Positions 16,773 through 27,113 of a stretch of 34,920 nt of DNA are shown piece by piece. How positions within the stretch are numbered: position 1 is the first letter of the stretch; every line of letters starts with the position of its first letter. This DNA comes from an uncultured Paraglaciecola sp. (GTDB lineage Bacteria > Pseudomonadota > Gammaproteobacteria > Enterobacterales > Alteromonadaceae). The stretch lies in the NCBI RefSeq assembly GCF_913020055.1, contig NZ_CAJWCF010000050.1, positions 1 through 34,920 of the forward strand, read 5' to 3'. A model generated the notes under the pieces. It ran no database searches. It saw nothing but the letters and a program-made list of their open reading frames with translations, and was not told where the DNA came from. Both the position numbers and the translations under genes were made by a program.

Positions 16773-18422
16773 ATGACAATCGCAGAACAGCAGCCTTACT
16801 CATCAACAAATACCAGATTAGATAAAGTTCGCGCGCATTTAGAAAGCATTGGCCTAAAAAACTGTACCGATATAATACATAACCCTAGTTACGAAGCATT
16901 GTTTGCAGCCGAAACCGATGAAAAATTAACTGGTTTCGAAAAAGGCACAGTCGTAGATTCAGGCGCAGTAAATGTTGACACTGGAATTTATACAGGCCGC
17001 TCACCAAAAGATAAGTTTTTGGTTATGGATGAGACAACCAAAGATAGCGTATGGTGGAGGACTGCAGAAAATAACAATGACAATAAACCGATTTCAGCTG
17101 ACACTTGGCAAGCGTTAAAAGAAATCTGCCAAGAACAACTTTCGGACTCTAAACTATATGTGGTTGATGCCATTTGTGGAGCCAATGCGAATACAGCACT
17201 TAAAGTCAGGTTTATCATGCAAGTTGCTTGGCAAGCGCACTTCGTGAAAAACATGTTTATCCGCCCAACAGAAGAACAACTTGATAATTTTGAGCCTGAT
17301 TTTGTGGTTATGAATGCATCAAAAGCTTCACACAAAGATTTCGAAAAACATCAGACTAACTCCGAAACCTGTGTGGCATTTAACTTGACTGAGAAAATGC
17401 AATTAATTGCCGGGACTTGGTATGGCGGCGAAATGAAAAAAGGCATGTTCTCAATGATGAACTACTTTCTTCCTCTTCAAGGCATAGCATCAATGCATTG
17501 CTCGGCCAATGTGGGTAAGGATAATGATACCGCTATATTTTTTGGTTTATCAGGAACCGGCAAAACAACCCTTTCAGCCGATCCTCAGCGAGCATTAATT
17601 GGTGACGATGAACACGGTTGGGACGATGATGGTATCTTTAATTTCGAAGGCGGTTGTTATGCCAAAACAATCGATTTAGACGCTGATAAAGAACCAGAAA
17701 TTTTTAAAGCCATTAGACGTAACGCCTTATTAGAAAATGTTGTGATAAAAGGCAATGTGCCTGACTACTTTGATAACTCTAAAACAGAAAATACCCGCGT
17801 TTCATATCCCATTGAACATATTGAAAATCGTGTGTTAGGCATAAGTAAAGCGGGACATGCAAAAAAAGTAATATTTTTGACCGCAGACGCTTTTGGCGTA
17901 TTCCCGCCTGTTTCACGTTTAACCAGCGAGCAAGCGAAGTATCATTATTTGTCAGGTTTCACTGCAAAACTGGCGGGCACAGAGCGTGGTATTAACCATC
18001 CCACTCCTACCTTTTCATCATGTTTTGGACAGGCATTTCTAAGCTTACATCCGACCCAATATGCCGAGGTACTTGAGCAAAGAATGGCTGATGCTGGCGC
18101 GCAGGCTTATTTGGTCAACACAGGATGGAATGGCACAGGCAAACGTATAAGCTTAAAGGCAACTCGCGCTATTATTAATGCAATATTAAGCGGAGAAGTT
18201 GAAGATTCTGAATGTGAAATACTTCCCTATTTTGACCTTGCCTTCCCCAAAACATTATCGGGGGTAGACAGTCACCTTCTAGATCCTCGTAAAACATATC
18301 CAAACACAGATGAATGGGAAAAAGAGGCAAAGCAGCTAGCTGAATTATTTATCAATAACTTTACTAAGTTTACTGATAATGACGAAGGCAAAGCGATTAC
18401 CTCGGCTGGCCCTCGTTTATAA
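16773..18422 (+). CDS. pckA: Phosphoenolpyruvate carboxykinase (ATP)
   Basis: The 549-aa protein is of standard length for the ATP-dependent enzyme, which converts oxaloacetate and ATP to phosphoenolpyruvate, CO2 and ADP at the start of gluconeogenesis. Clear motifs are TGRSPKDKF for oxaloacetate binding, [14 protein letters not shown] with the metal-binding Lys/His region, the kinase P-loop [11 protein letters not shown] (residues 258-268), the Mg/Ca-binding IGDDEHGW and a C-terminal [11 protein letters not shown]. The ATG at 16773 follows TTGGATTAAATT; the ribosome-binding sequence is weak. It is monocistronic by spacing. Together with AcnB and valine breakdown genes it fits growth on amino acids or acids rather than sugars. 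Confidence 0.97.
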   Translation: MTIAEQQPYSSTNTRLDKVRAHLESIGLKNCTDIIHNPSYEALFAAETDEKLTGFEKGTVVDSGAVNVDTGIYTGRSPKDKFLVMDETTKDSVWWRTAENNNDNKPISADTWQALKEICQEQLSDSKLYVVDAICGANANTALKVRFIMQVAWQAHFVKNMFIRPTEEQLDNFEPDFVVMNASKASHKDFEKHQTNSETCVAFNLTEKMQLIAGTWYGGEMKKGMFSMMNYFLPLQGIASMHCSANVGKDNDTAIFFGLSGTGKTTLSADPQRALIGDDEHGWDDDGIFNFEGGCYAKTIDLDADKEPEIFKAIRRNALLENVVIKGNVPDYFDNSKTENTRVSYPIEHIENRVLGISKAGHAKKVIFLTADAFGVFPPVSRLTSEQAKYHYLSGFTAKLAGTERGINHPTPTFSSCFGQAFLSLHPTQYAEVLEQRMADAGAQAYLVNTGWNGTGKRISLKATRAIINAILSGEVEDSECEILPYFDLAFPKTLSGVDSHLLDPRKTYPNTDEWEKEAKQLAELFINNFTKFTDNDEGKAITSAGPRL

Positions 18423-18774
18423 CTTATATGATCGCGCCTAAGTATCTTAGGCGGTTGGTTAACAACCGCCTAATTCTCAAGCAATTAACACAGCATCATT
18501 GCTTGAGGTCATCCTATTATTGTTAACAACCCCAGCCATGCAACAACATATATAATCACTTACCAAGTCGCCTCTCCGTTACACCATTAGCGTTTGAACC
18601 ACGCTTTCCCCAGACAAGTTGTCAGTAGTGTCTGAAATAAACGGCTTGTTCTGCACCATCAAAATGTCCTCAACCAATCACATCGTTTATTTATCGAACA
18701 GCAATAATGGTTGATTTTTGTACTCATAGAGAGTTAGATAAGTGACACATGGATAGATAATAAGTGAGTGGATT
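18423..18774 (+). other. Intergenic gap after pckA with two inverted repeats
   Basis: This 352-nt gap carries two consecutive hairpins just after pckA (listed separately) and otherwise no ORF or recognisable site. A weak repeat CAGACA...TGTCTG lies near 18612-18636. The promoter of the Sel1-repeat gene should be in the last 100 nt but is not obvious. Confidence 0.4.
18448..18507 (+). terminator. Two tandem hairpins downstream of pckA
   Basis: TAGGCGGTTG (18448-18457) pairs perfectly with CAACCGCCTA (18463-18472). CTCAAGCAAT (18476-18485) pairs perfectly with ATTGCTTGAG (18498-18507). Neither has a long T run, so they may end transcription inefficiently or protect the mRNA 3' end. Confidence 0.5.
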
Positions 18775-19461
18775 ATGCGTTACGTTAAATTTTTAATAGT
18801 ACTGATTTTTATTATTGGTAATACAAATACGGCCTTTGCAGAAAAATATCAGCAGAAAAATTCGGAGTTTTGTGGTGAAAAAAGCTGCGAGTTTCTTTTC
18901 AAAGAAATGAAAAAATTCGCAAGAAATGGCAGCCCTATTGCACAAGCTACATTATCAATGATGTATGCCGAAGGCATAGGCACTGAAATGGATAAAGGAT
19001 TAAGCTTTAAATATATCAAAAGAGCAGCAAACAATGGTCTTCCAATTGCAGAATATACCTTGGGTATGTTGTATCGAAAAGGCCAAGTAGTTGGCAAGTA
19101 CGGTAAGGATGCTGATTATTGGTTGCGAAGATCTGCAAAAGGAAACTTTAAACCCGCCGTCGATTTATTGATTAATGAGAATAAACTCGTAGTTGCAGCA
19201 ACTAATAATTATCAAGCAGCCGTTTATACAGCTAACCCTGAAGAAGGTATTGAAATTATTGAGGTTAATGCTGATAAATTTTCATTAACAGATTTTTATG
19301 ATCTGCTAAAAAGTGAAGGTTATAATAGTCCAAGCCAAACAGGATCTCGGATTAAAGGAAGAGGTTGCGGAGATGGCGGAGCAGCATGCAACTTTGTAGA
19401 CATTAATTCTAAAGAAGGCGCACTTCGGTTTCTTCTTTTTACCTTTAAAGTCAATTTATAA
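18775..19461 (+). CDS. Secreted Sel1-repeat protein
   Basis: The 228-aa protein has a signal peptide (MRYVKFLIVLIFIIGNTNTA, then FAEK) and then two Sel1-like repeats, at about 55-90 (GSPIAQATLSMMYAEGIGTE) and 91-130 (GLPIAEYTLGMLYRKGQVVG), ending in YWLRRSAKGNFKPA. The C-terminal 90 residues are of no recognised family and include a GRGCGDGGAACNF segment. Sel1 repeats form helical solenoids that bind other proteins, so a periplasmic scaffold role is plausible but unproven. The gene is more AT-rich than pckA by eye. It stands alone. Confidence 0.75.
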   Translation: MRYVKFLIVLIFIIGNTNTAFAEKYQQKNSEFCGEKSCEFLFKEMKKFARNGSPIAQATLSMMYAEGIGTEMDKGLSFKYIKRAANNGLPIAEYTLGMLYRKGQVVGKYGKDADYWLRRSAKGNFKPAVDLLINENKLVVAATNNYQAAVYTANPEEGIEIIEVNADKFSLTDFYDLLKSEGYNSPSQTGSRIKGRGCGDGGAACNFVDINSKEGALRFLLFTFKVNL

Positions 19462-19490
19462 ATAGTCCTTGTTAATAGCGATTTCGCGAG

Positions 19491-19516
19491 AAGGGCAGAG
19501 CCATAAATCTGCCCTT
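19491..19516 (+). terminator. Probable terminator after the Sel1-repeat gene
   Basis: AAGGGCAGA and TCTGCCCTT form a perfect 9-bp stem with an 8-nt loop, 29 nt after the stop. The following sequence is only moderately T-rich. Confidence 0.5.
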
Positions 19517-19716
19517 GCCTCTTATTGCCTTTTCACTATCCCAATTCTCCTCAAACTTATTTTTAAGATTTACATCCACTAAATTTCTATCCAACTTTGA
19601 AAACACTTAATTGACCAAATACCTCAAGTAACTATTTGATTGGATTACGATAAGTGATTCGGAAATTCTAATATGCATTTACCTTGATTATTTAATTACT
19701 CCCAACCAATACGCAT

Positions 19717-19735
19717 GCAAATGATAATCATTCCC
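19717..19735 (+). promoter_or_regulatory. Fur box upstream of the TonB receptor
   Basis: GCAAATGATAATCATTCCC matches the classic 19-bp Fur consensus at about 15 positions, including the full central ATGATAATCATT. It lies 71 nt before the receptor ATG, so iron-replete repression of the receptor and the following PepSY gene is expected. Confidence 0.82.
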
Positions 19736-19806
19736 ATTTACAACACTCAAATACTTTTGTACCATGTACTTCTCGTTTTTAAACCAGTTTTTACGGAATA
19801 CGTTAC

Positions 19807-21945
19807 ATGAGTACAACCACTAAATTACAACCTCTTACTTTGGCCGTATTGGTAGCACTAGGCGCAATGCAAACCTCACATGCAAATGAAGAAAACCTTG
19901 ATGATATTGAGAAAGTCACTGTTACCGGCAGTTATTTAGAAGGCTACAATGCGCATAGTGCCAGTGGTGCATCACGCATGGAGTTAGCGATTGAAGACAT
20001 CCCCCAGTCAGTATCAGTCATCACTAGTGCACAATTGCAAGACTTCCAACTTACCGATATTAATCTTGCACTAGATACTGCTACGGGGGTTAACGTTGAG
20101 CGTATCGAAACCGACCGTACTTATTACACAGCCCGTGGATTTGATATTACTAACTTTCAAATTGATGGCATTGGATTACCACTGACTTCTGGTAACAACC
20201 ATGCTGGTGACGATACGGCGGTTTATGATCGCATTGAAGTTATCCGTGGTGCCAATGGCCTAATGACTGGTGTGGGTAATCCATCTGCTACAGTTAACTA
20301 TATTCGCAAGCGTCCTACTGCTGAAAACAACTTACAAGTGAAAGGCACCTTAGGTAGTCATGCACTGAATCGTATAGAAGCAGATGGATCATATCAGTTC
20401 AATGAGACATTTTCGGCCAGAGCAGTGCTGGTCAATCAAGACCAAGATTCTTATTTAGACCGCTACAACCGTAAAAACCAGCTAGCTTATATCTTCGTGA
20501 ATGCGAACTTGTTTGAAGATACCCAGTTATCTTTTAGTCATAGTTACAACAACAGTGATGCCACCGGAAATTTATGGGGCGCTTTACCTCTTTTCTATAC
20601 CGACGGCAGCGCGACTGATTATGACCGCGGCACCAGTACAGCGGCAAATTGGTCGAACTGGCAGGTTATCAACAATAATTCAGTTGTTGAATTGAGCCAT
20701 ACCTTTAGCAGTGACTGGCGTTTACGTGCCACCTATTCGCAAAAAAGAACCAATGAAGACAGTGAGCTGTTTTATGTATATGGCACACCCGACCGCGAAA
20801 CTGAACTGGGTTTAACGGGATACGCCAGTGAATATATTTTGGATGACAAACACGACTTATACGATATGTATGTAGAGGGTGACTTCAGTTTATTTGGTCG
20901 TGATCATCAAGTCGTCGCTGGGGTTAACTATTCAAAAATGAGTTACACCGACCGTTCGCTTTATGACTTCACTACAGGTAATGGTTTCCCGGCGATCCCC
21001 AATCTAAACACATGGGACGGTAACGCAGTATTTCCAACATTCACTGATGGTCAAACTGGCAGCGACGTAGTACAAAAACAAAAAGCGGCCTATGTCACTG
21101 GACGTTTTAACCTGATTGACGATTTACATGTATTAGTCGGTGGGCGTTATAACAAATGGGAGGCTGTGGGTGAATCTTATAGTGTTAGCCGTGATGTGAC
21201 AGATGATGACTTTATTCCATATTTCGGTGCCGTTTATGCAATCAACGATGATATTAATGTTTATGCCAGTTACACCGAAACCTTCCAAGCGCAAAACGAG
21301 CTTGATATCAACAACCAACAACTTGCTCCAGTTGTAGGAGAAAGCCAAGAAATTGGGGTAAAAACCAGTTTATTCGAAGGCAGTGCCGTTGCGAGTTTTT
21401 CTTATTTTGATGTGCAACAAACTAACTTAGCCATTGCAGACCCTGCAACGGCCAACTTACCCCCTACTGCGCAGCGCTATATAGGTAGTGATGGCATTGG
21501 CAGTCATGGCTTTGAGTTTGATTTGGCCGGTGAGGTATTACCAGGCCTGAATACCAGCATAGGTATTACCGACTTTTCAATTTCTGGTAATGAGCTGGTA
21601 GCTAACTACACACCAAGCACCATGATTAAATTAGGTGCGGTTTATGATGTGGCTGAAGTAGCGGGTTTGTCTGTTGGTTTGAACGTGCGTTGGCAGAATG
21701 ACATCTCTAGAAATCAAGGAGTAGTTGGCGCTGAGTTTGCTAATGCCGGTGAAGCTATTGTCACCCAACAAGACGCCTATGCCGTTGCAGATTTATTAGT
21801 GAAATATGAAATAAACAACAATATTTCGATTAATTTCAATGTGTTTAACCTCACCGATGAAAAACACCTGACTAGCTTGTATTGGGCGCAAAGTTATTAC
21901 TCTGCACCTCGTACTGTTAGTGCCACCCTTTCATGGTCACTTTAA
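19807..21945 (+). CDS. TonB-dependent siderophore receptor
   Basis: The 712-aa outer membrane protein has a signal peptide ending near SHANEEN, then a plausible TonB box (EKVTVTGSY). The plug domain (about 55-165) contains DIPQSVSVITSAQLQDF, YTARGFDITNFQIDGIGLP and VYDRIEVIRGANGLMTGVGNPSATVNYIRKRP, all hallmarks of ferric hydroxamate/catecholate-type siderophore receptors such as FhuE or FpvA. The remaining about 540 residues form the 22-strand barrel, ending in APRTVSATLSWSL; the last residue is Leu rather than the usual aromatic. It imports ferric siderophores using TonB energy. The exact ligand is not evident. A Fur box precedes it and a PepSY protein gene follows 32 nt downstream. Confidence 0.93.
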   Translation: MSTTTKLQPLTLAVLVALGAMQTSHANEENLDDIEKVTVTGSYLEGYNAHSASGASRMELAIEDIPQSVSVITSAQLQDFQLTDINLALDTATGVNVERIETDRTYYTARGFDITNFQIDGIGLPLTSGNNHAGDDTAVYDRIEVIRGANGLMTGVGNPSATVNYIRKRPTAENNLQVKGTLGSHALNRIEADGSYQFNETFSARAVLVNQDQDSYLDRYNRKNQLAYIFVNANLFEDTQLSFSHSYNNSDATGNLWGALPLFYTDGSATDYDRGTSTAANWSNWQVINNNSVVELSHTFSSDWRLRATYSQKRTNEDSELFYVYGTPDRETELGLTGYASEYILDDKHDLYDMYVEGDFSLFGRDHQVVAGVNYSKMSYTDRSLYDFTTGNGFPAIPNLNTWDGNAVFPTFTDGQTGSDVVQKQKAAYVTGRFNLIDDLHVLVGGRYNKWEAVGESYSVSRDVTDDDFIPYFGAVYAINDDINVYASYTETFQAQNELDINNQQLAPVVGESQEIGVKTSLFEGSAVASFSYFDVQQTNLAIADPATANLPPTAQRYIGSDGIGSHGFEFDLAGEVLPGLNTSIGITDFSISGNELVANYTPSTMIKLGAVYDVAEVAGLSVGLNVRWQNDISRNQGVVGAEFANAGEAIVTQQDAYAVADLLVKYEINNNISINFNVFNLTDEKHLTSLYWAQSYYSAPRTVSATLSWSL

Positions 21946-21977
21946 TAAAAAGTAGCTTGCAAAGAGGCAAACAGTAA

Positions 21978-23090
21978 ATGAGAAAATCCCTGTTTAAATG
22001 GCATTCTTATCTGGCCTTATTTGCCATGTTGCCGGTTTTGATAGTATGCATTACCGGCAGTATTTTGGTCTTTAAAGTCGAGATTGACAGCTTGTTAAGG
22101 CCGCATCATATGGTGGTGAATGCGAATCAAACAAGTGCCAGAGTCAACCTTGATTCTATGATGACTAGCATTACACAATCCTATCCAGAGCATGTTTTGG
22201 CTGGATGGGAGTTGTTTGATGACAAATCTCGGTCAGATACCGCCTATGTCATCAAAAAAGGCACTGAGACTTGGTTCAAAATATACATTGACCAGTATTC
22301 AGGCGCGTTATTGTCTGAACCTAAAGAAATGGAGCATTACATAACCGATTGGTTATTAGAGCTACATTACGCTTTTTTGTTGCACTTTAATGGCACCATT
22401 ATTGGGGTGTTTGTTGGCCTAATTATGTTATTCTTAGGGATAAGTGGCATCATTTTATACCGAGGTTTCTGGCGTAAGGTTTTTACTCTGCGCTTAAAAG
22501 CGGCTCGCCGAATGTTGTTCAGTGATATTCACAAAATGGTGGGCATTATTGCCAGCCCAGTGTTTATTCTGATTTCATTTACTGGCGTGTATTGGAACCT
22601 GTCGATTATTTTGCATGAAGTATTGGAACACGTTGAAAAAGAACATGTTTTCATCACCCAGCCATACCATTCTGCAACTATATCCTTTGAAGCATTAAGA
22701 CTGAATACAGCAAGCCAAATCAGCAGTTATCAACCTTACTATATGGCTATTCCGAATGAACCTGAGATGGATATTACCTTTTTTGGAAAAGTGGATACTA
22801 ATAACCCACTCATCAGTGAGTACGCCAGTATGGTCACATACAGCCGAAAAACAGGAGAGTTAGTAACGGCTTATGATATTAGGGATGCAAGTGTTTGGGC
22901 AAAGTTTGATGACAGCACTCGTAAGTTGCACTTTGGATATTTTGCTGGAATTTGGTCAAAAGTTATCTGGTGCATTATTGGTTTGTCACCCGTGTTGTTG
23001 GCGATAACCGGTTTGCTGATGTATTTACTTAGGCGTTCACCTAAAAAACAAAGGCGAGCAAGAACTCTGGCTCAAGAATTAGCTAACTGA
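21978..23090 (+). CDS. PepSY-associated transmembrane protein (possible ferric-siderophore reductase)
   Basis: The 370-aa protein has an N-terminal helix (LFKWHSYLALFAMLPVLIVC, then ITGSILVF), a periplasmic PepSY-like region, and further helices near 140-165 (IIGVFVGLIMLFLGISGIIL), 190-215 and 330-350 (VIWCIIGLSPVLLAITGLLM). This is the PepSY_TM family architecture. Conserved His residues in the helices (KWHSYL, LHYAFLLHF, DIHKMVG, LHFGYF) could ligate haem, as proposed for related reductases such as FoxB. Close linkage after a Fur-regulated TonB receptor suggests that it reduces or handles the imported ferric siderophore in the inner membrane. The ATG follows an AGAGG sequence about 10 nt upstream. 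Confidence 0.87.
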   Translation: MRKSLFKWHSYLALFAMLPVLIVCITGSILVFKVEIDSLLRPHHMVVNANQTSARVNLDSMMTSITQSYPEHVLAGWELFDDKSRSDTAYVIKKGTETWFKIYIDQYSGALLSEPKEMEHYITDWLLELHYAFLLHFNGTIIGVFVGLIMLFLGISGIILYRGFWRKVFTLRLKAARRMLFSDIHKMVGIIASPVFILISFTGVYWNLSIILHEVLEHVEKEHVFITQPYHSATISFEALRLNTASQISSYQPYYMAIPNEPEMDITFFGKVDTNNPLISEYASMVTYSRKTGELVTAYDIRDASVWAKFDDSTRKLHFGYFAGIWSKVIWCIIGLSPVLLAITGLLMYLLRRSPKKQRRARTLAQELAN

Positions 23091-23111
23091 AGAAAACGAT
23101 AGAAAACAAAA

Positions 23112-23151
23112 GTTTTAATACCAATCCAACACACTGGGTTGGTATTAAAAC
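23112..23151. terminator. Bidirectional terminator
   Basis: A 17-bp inverted repeat with one mismatch (GTTTTAATACCAATCCA and TGGGTTGGTATTAAAAC, 6-nt loop) lies between the convergent PepSY and ygiQ genes. The arms end in A/T runs on both strands. Confidence 0.72.
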
Positions 23152-23171
23152 GAATAGTGTTTCAATCTGCT

Positions 23172-25469
23172 TTAACGAGGTTTGCGATTTTTATTCTTTG
23201 GCTTGGCATGACTCGCCTTCTCAGACTTGGCCGCTTCGTTGTGTGGTTGGTTATCACTAAAACGGGTTAACCCTTTTTGCGCTTTGTTGGCATTAGTAGA
23301 CTTACCTTTAGCAAACGCCTTATTACCTGAACGTTTAGCGAATTCTTTTTGGTCACGGCCTTTTAGCTCATTGCGGCTTTCAGCTGGCACTAAACACTTA
23401 GGACTATTACCAATCAAGTGAGCTTTGCCCATTTCTTTAAGTGTTTTTCGCAATACTGGCCAATTAGCCGGATCGTGATATCGTAAAAAAGCACGGTGTA
23501 AACGGCGATGAATTTCGCCTTTAGGCACCTCAACCTCTTCACTTTTGTGATTCACTTTATGTATCGGGTTTTTGCCGGTGTGATACATAGTGGTGGCATT
23601 AGCCATAGGTGATGGATAGAAATTTTGTACTTGGTCTAGTTTAAAGTTGCGCTCTTTGAGCCATAACGCCAAGTTCAACATATCTTCATCTTCAGTGCCC
23701 GGATGCGCTGAGATAAAGTAAGGAATAAGATACTGGTCTTTGCCCGCTTCTTTGGTGTACTTATCAAACAATTCTTTAAACTTGTCGTAGGTACCCATGC
23801 CCGGCTTCATCATTTTATCGAGGGGCGCTTTTTCAGTATGTTCAGGAGCTATTTTTAAATAACCACCTACATGGTGAGTCACCAATTCTCTTACGTAATT
23901 AGGATCTTCAATCGCTAGGTCGTATCTTACACCAGAGGCAATTAATACTTTTTTAACACCTTCGACATCACGGGCTTTACGATACAGCTCCACCGTTGGC
24001 GTTTGATCGGTATCTAAATGTCCGCAGATTTCTGGCCAAACACAGGACAATCGACGACAGGCTTGTTCTGCTTTAGGGCTTTTACAACGTAACTTATACA
24101 TGTTCGCCGTTGGGCCACCAAGATCGGAGATAACACCGGTAAAACCGGGTACTTTGTCGCGAATTTCTTCTATTTCGCGAATAATGGATTCTTCAGAACG
24201 GCTTTGAATTACTCTACCTTCATGTTCGGTAATCGAACAGAAAGTACAACCACCAAAACAACCACGCATGATATTCACCGAGGTTTTGATCATGTCGTAT
24301 GCGGGTATCTTAGCTTTGCCATAACTAGGATGAGGCACGCGGGCATAAGGTAAATCAAACACCGCATCCATTTCTTCGGTTTCTAATGGATAAGCGGGTG
24401 GATTGATCCAAATAATGCGATCACCGTGGCGTTGAACAAGTGCTCTAGCACAACCAGGGTTGGTTTCTTTATGTAAAATACGTGAGGTATGAGCGTAATG
24501 GGTTTTTTCAGCGCGCACTACGTCATAGGCGGGCAACATCACATAGGTTTTGTCCCAAGGTTTCACTCTTTGGGTTTTAGAAGTAAAAGGCTGAACGACT
24601 ATTGGCTGGGCTTTTTGCTCTTCAATAGCCGCTTGCCTTTCGGCTTCAGACTGCACCGCACATTTATCTTCGATAGTCTCGTAAGGGCTAATAATAGCTT
24701 CAATTTTACCAATGCTGTCTAGGTGGGTTGAGTCCACTCCCTGCCAACCGGGTAACGGCTCTTTACGAATAACTGCGGTACCACGAATATCTTGCATTTG
24801 ATCTATGGTTTCACCAGCAGCAAAACGATGTGCCATTTCAAGCAAAGGACGTTCAGCATTACCAAACATCAACATATCGGCTTTTGAATCAAACAACACA
24901 CTACGGCGCACTTTGTCTGACCAATAATCATAATGCGCAATACGCCTTAAACTGGCTTCAATACCGCCAATGACTACAGGCTTTTTGTAGGCTTCTTTAC
25001 AACGTTGGGTATAAACCGTCACTGCGCGGTCGGGGCGTTTTCCACCTTCATTATGTGGGGTGTAGGCATCATCATGACGTAATTTTCGCTCAGCCGTATA
25101 TCGATTGATCATCGAGTCCATATTGCCCGCGGTCACGCCAAAAAACAGATTCGGTTCGCCAAGTTGCATAAATTCGTCTTTGCTATGCCAATTAGGCTGA
25201 GAAATAATCCCCACTCTGAATCCCTGCGCTTCCAACGTACGGCCAATTACCGCCATGCCAAAACTTGGATGATCCACATAGGCATCACCTGTCACCAAAA
25301 TAATGTCGCAACTGTCCCAACCTAATTTATCCATCTCTTTGCGTGACATAGGTAAAAAAGGTGCAGGCCCAAAACACTCCGCCCAATATTTGGGAAAAGA
25401 AAACAAGCCGCGATCCGCTTTCATACGGGCAACAGGTTTGGATCGAGAGGCGGGTTGAATAGTTGGCAT
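23172..25469 (-). CDS. ygiQ: YgiQ family radical SAM protein
   Basis: The 765-aa protein aligns throughout with E. coli Ygi[21 protein letters not shown] near the start, [20 protein letters not shown], and [20 protein letters not shown]. The radical SAM cluster motif is CFGGCTFCS within [39 protein letters not shown] lies near the end, followed by a Lys/Ala-rich tail. The family is widespread and has no experimentally settled reaction that I know of; an N-terminal vitamin-B12-binding-like part (residues 40-120) has been proposed. The start at 25469 ([12 protein letters not shown]) is preferred over an upstream in-frame ATG at 25505 because it is nearer the family start and has AGAGACC upstream. 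Confidence 0.95.
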   Translation of the reverse strand: MPTIQPASRSKPVARMKADRGLFSFPKYWAECFGPAPFLPMSRKEMDKLGWDSCDIILVTGDAYVDHPSFGMAVIGRTLEAQGFRVGIISQPNWHSKDEFMQLGEPNLFFGVTAGNMDSMINRYTAERKLRHDDAYTPHNEGGKRPDRAVTVYTQRCKEAYKKPVVIGGIEASLRRIAHYDYWSDKVRRSVLFDSKADMLMFGNAERPLLEMAHRFAAGETIDQMQDIRGTAVIRKEPLPGWQGVDSTHLDSIGKIEAIISPYETIEDKCAVQSEAERQAAIEEQKAQPIVVQPFTSKTQRVKPWDKTYVMLPAYDVVRAEKTHYAHTSRILHKETNPGCARALVQRHGDRIIWINPPAYPLETEEMDAVFDLPYARVPHPSYGKAKIPAYDMIKTSVNIMRGCFGGCTFCSITEHEGRVIQSRSEESIIREIEEIRDKVPGFTGVISDLGGPTANMYKLRCKSPKAEQACRRLSCVWPEICGHLDTDQTPTVELYRKARDVEGVKKVLIASGVRYDLAIEDPNYVRELVTHHVGGYLKIAPEHTEKAPLDKMMKPGMGTYDKFKELFDKYTKEAGKDQYLIPYFISAHPGTEDEDMLNLALWLKERNFKLDQVQNFYPSPMANATTMYHTGKNPIHKVNHKSEEVEVPKGEIHRRLHRAFLRYHDPANWPVLRKTLKEMGKAHLIGNSPKCLVPAESRNELKGRDQKEFAKRSGNKAFAKGKSTNANKAQKGLTRFSDNQPHNEAAKSEKASHAKPKNKNRKPR

Positions 25470-25554
25470 AATGGTCTCTAAAAAATGCAGCGACGTGCTG
25501 TACAAAAAATCGGCGGGATTATAGCAGAAATAGATTGTATTGGTGAGGCAATAA

Positions 25555-26316
25555 TCACCCCAAAATTAACAAGGTTAAATGGGCAACCATATGCGCCAAC
25601 ATCGCACATTCAAGTCCACGCTTGTAAAAAAGCCAACCTGCAATACAACCAAAAAGTGCGTTGCCTACTATGATGTACAAATAAAAATATATGTTGGGAG
25701 TTTCAGTCAACATTAATGCAACTGGCAGATGCCCTACTCCAAACAATAATGCTGACAACAAGATAGCAAACACATAATTGTATAAGTTTACCTTACTAGT
25801 GTTTGTTTGGCAGACTTTGTAACAACACCAACTAAAAAATGACATTAACCCCCAGCGCACTAATATCTCTTCAGTAATGCCACCATAAAGCAATTTGGTA
25901 TACCAAGGAGGGTTAAAATGCTCGCTTGCCTGTAAATAATCAATTGGTAGAAAATCTGCCAACAAGTAGAAAAAAACAACTAAACAAATCCCACCAACAA
26001 CCCCTCCGAATATAGCGGGTAGCAGAATATCCGTGAGCTTTGGCAGATGCGTTGATACGCCACATAATCTATCAATAATTGGAGTCGCTAAACTCACCCT
26101 TTTTGCAAAAACGCACCCTAACGCCACCATCAACAATAACAACACACTGCTTTGAATAACGGATATCACTTGTACCCAAAATATTGATATGGGCAGTGGC
26201 TCTGGTGACAAAGAAGTGAGTTGCGGTATAAGTGAAATAGATGACAATATGCCAATAAAGCCCAGTGAAAATAAAACTAAGTATTTAGATTTATCAGACC
26301 TCAAAGGCAATGCCAT
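25555..26316 (-). CDS. CPBP family intramembrane metalloprotease
   Basis: The 253-aa protein has about six to seven hydrophobic segments. It shows the CPBP (CAAX protease/Abi) motifs: EE at 149-150 with Arg 154 in [12 protein letters not shown], His in FGVGHLPVA (H195), and a last motif [13 protein letters not shown] (H242/H246). These are the expected metal-binding and catalytic residues of a membrane-embedded glutamic-type or metalloprotease. It is the last gene of a minus-strand unit, 13 nt after ybjQ, with an anti-sigma factor gene two genes upstream. That context makes a role in envelope signalling possible, but the substrate is unknown. Confidence 0.88.
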   Translation of the reverse strand: MALPLRSDKSKYLVLFSLGFIGILSSISLIPQLTSLSPEPLPISIFWVQVISVIQSSVLLLLMVALGCVFAKRVSLATPIIDRLCGVSTHLPKLTDILLPAIFGGVVGGICLVVFFYLLADFLPIDYLQASEHFNPPWYTKLLYGGITEEILVRWGLMSFFSWCCYKVCQTNTSKVNLYNYVFAILLSALLFGVGHLPVALMLTETPNIYFYLYIIVGNALFGCIAGWLFYKRGLECAMLAHMVAHLTLLILG

Positions 26317-26329
26317 GGTGTATTCCCAA

Positions 26330-26668
26330 TTAGCCTTCTATTTCAGGTTCAAGTTTCACTGCCGTACCAAACACCAAAATTTCTGCGGCACTCTGCGCTA
26401 CCATAGAGGTGGTAAAACGCACATCTATAATGGCATCGGCGCCTAAACTTTTGGCTTCATCAATCATACGGTCAATGGCTTGTTCGCGACTTTCGGCCAT
26501 TAACTTGGTGTATTCATGAATTTCTCCACCCACAAGATTTCTCAGTGAGGCCAAAATATCTTTGCCTAGATGCCGGGCACGAATGGTATTACCACGCACT
26601 AAACCTAAGTGTTGAATTATCTCTCGGTTAGCAATTTGGCTACTGGGCACAACTAACATGTTGTTCAT
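26330..26668 (-). CDS. YbjQ/UPF0145 family protein
   Basis: The 112-aa protein matches the YbjQ (UPF0145) family of small pentameric proteins with a proposed heavy-metal-binding domain. Signatures are LGLVRGNTIRARHLGKDILA, LVGGEIHEYTKLMAESREQA, and AKSLGADAIIDVRFTTSMVAQSAAEILVFGTAV. Function is not established. Its ATG overlaps the anti-sigma stop codon (TTATGA) and is preceded by AAGGTGG, so translation is probably coupled. It lies between the anti-sigma and CPBP protease genes in one transcription unit. Confidence 0.92.
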   Translation of the reverse strand: MNNMLVVPSSQIANREIIQHLGLVRGNTIRARHLGKDILASLRNLVGGEIHEYTKLMAESREQAIDRMIDEAKSLGADAIIDVRFTTSMVAQSAAEILVFGTAVKLEPEIEG

Positions 26669-27111
26669 AAATCCACCTTGTTATATTTATCGGTTTTACT
26701 GATGATTAAACGCTGACGTAATACTGTTAAAAACAATCCAATACCGCCGCCCCAGATTAAGCTCATGACGATTTTACTGTATAACGCAATGCTGCTATCA
26801 AACCAAAAATGGTAAACACCAAATACAATACTAATTAACACGCCACTGACAATGGCAAACCAAGCGAAATCAAACATTCGTCTTGAGGTTAAGTCTTGTA
26901 ATACCGCATCCATTTTTTGTTGCTCTAGATTAGGATAATAAGTCTGGCTAACCGCACCTTGTATCTGCTTCAATTGTTCATAGGTTTGGCTACAACTATG
27001 ACATTGACTAAGGTGTACCGATACACGCTGACTCTCTTGCTGGCTTAATTCTCCATCCAAAAAGCCTGATAACTGTTCGCCAATATGTTCACATAAACTG
27101 GTTTTTTTCAT
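26665..27111 (-). CDS. Zinc-finger (zf-HC2) anti-sigma factor, membrane-anchored
   Basis: The 148-aa protein has an N-terminal anti-sigma zinc finger: CEHIGEQLSGFLDGELSQQE followed by VHLSQCHSCS, giving the Cys/His-x3-Cys-x2-Cys pattern typical of ZAS/zf-HC2 domains. Two hydrophobic segments follow, about 83-103 (FAWFAIVSGVLISIVFGVYH) and 112-133, so it should be held in the inner membrane and sequester the sigma factor encoded just upstream. The start codon lies 2 nt after the sigma gene stop, and its ribosome-binding sequence GGAGAC sits inside the last sigma codons. The pairing with the ECF gene is therefore firm. The signal that releases it is unknown. Confidence 0.9.
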   Translation of the reverse strand: MKKTSLCEHIGEQLSGFLDGELSQQESQRVSVHLSQCHSCSQTYEQLKQIQGAVSQTYYPNLEQQKMDAVLQDLTSRRMFDFAWFAIVSGVLISIVFGVYHFWFDSSIALYSKIVMSLIWGGGIGLFLTVLRQRLIISKTDKYNKVDL

Positions 27112-27113
27112 GA

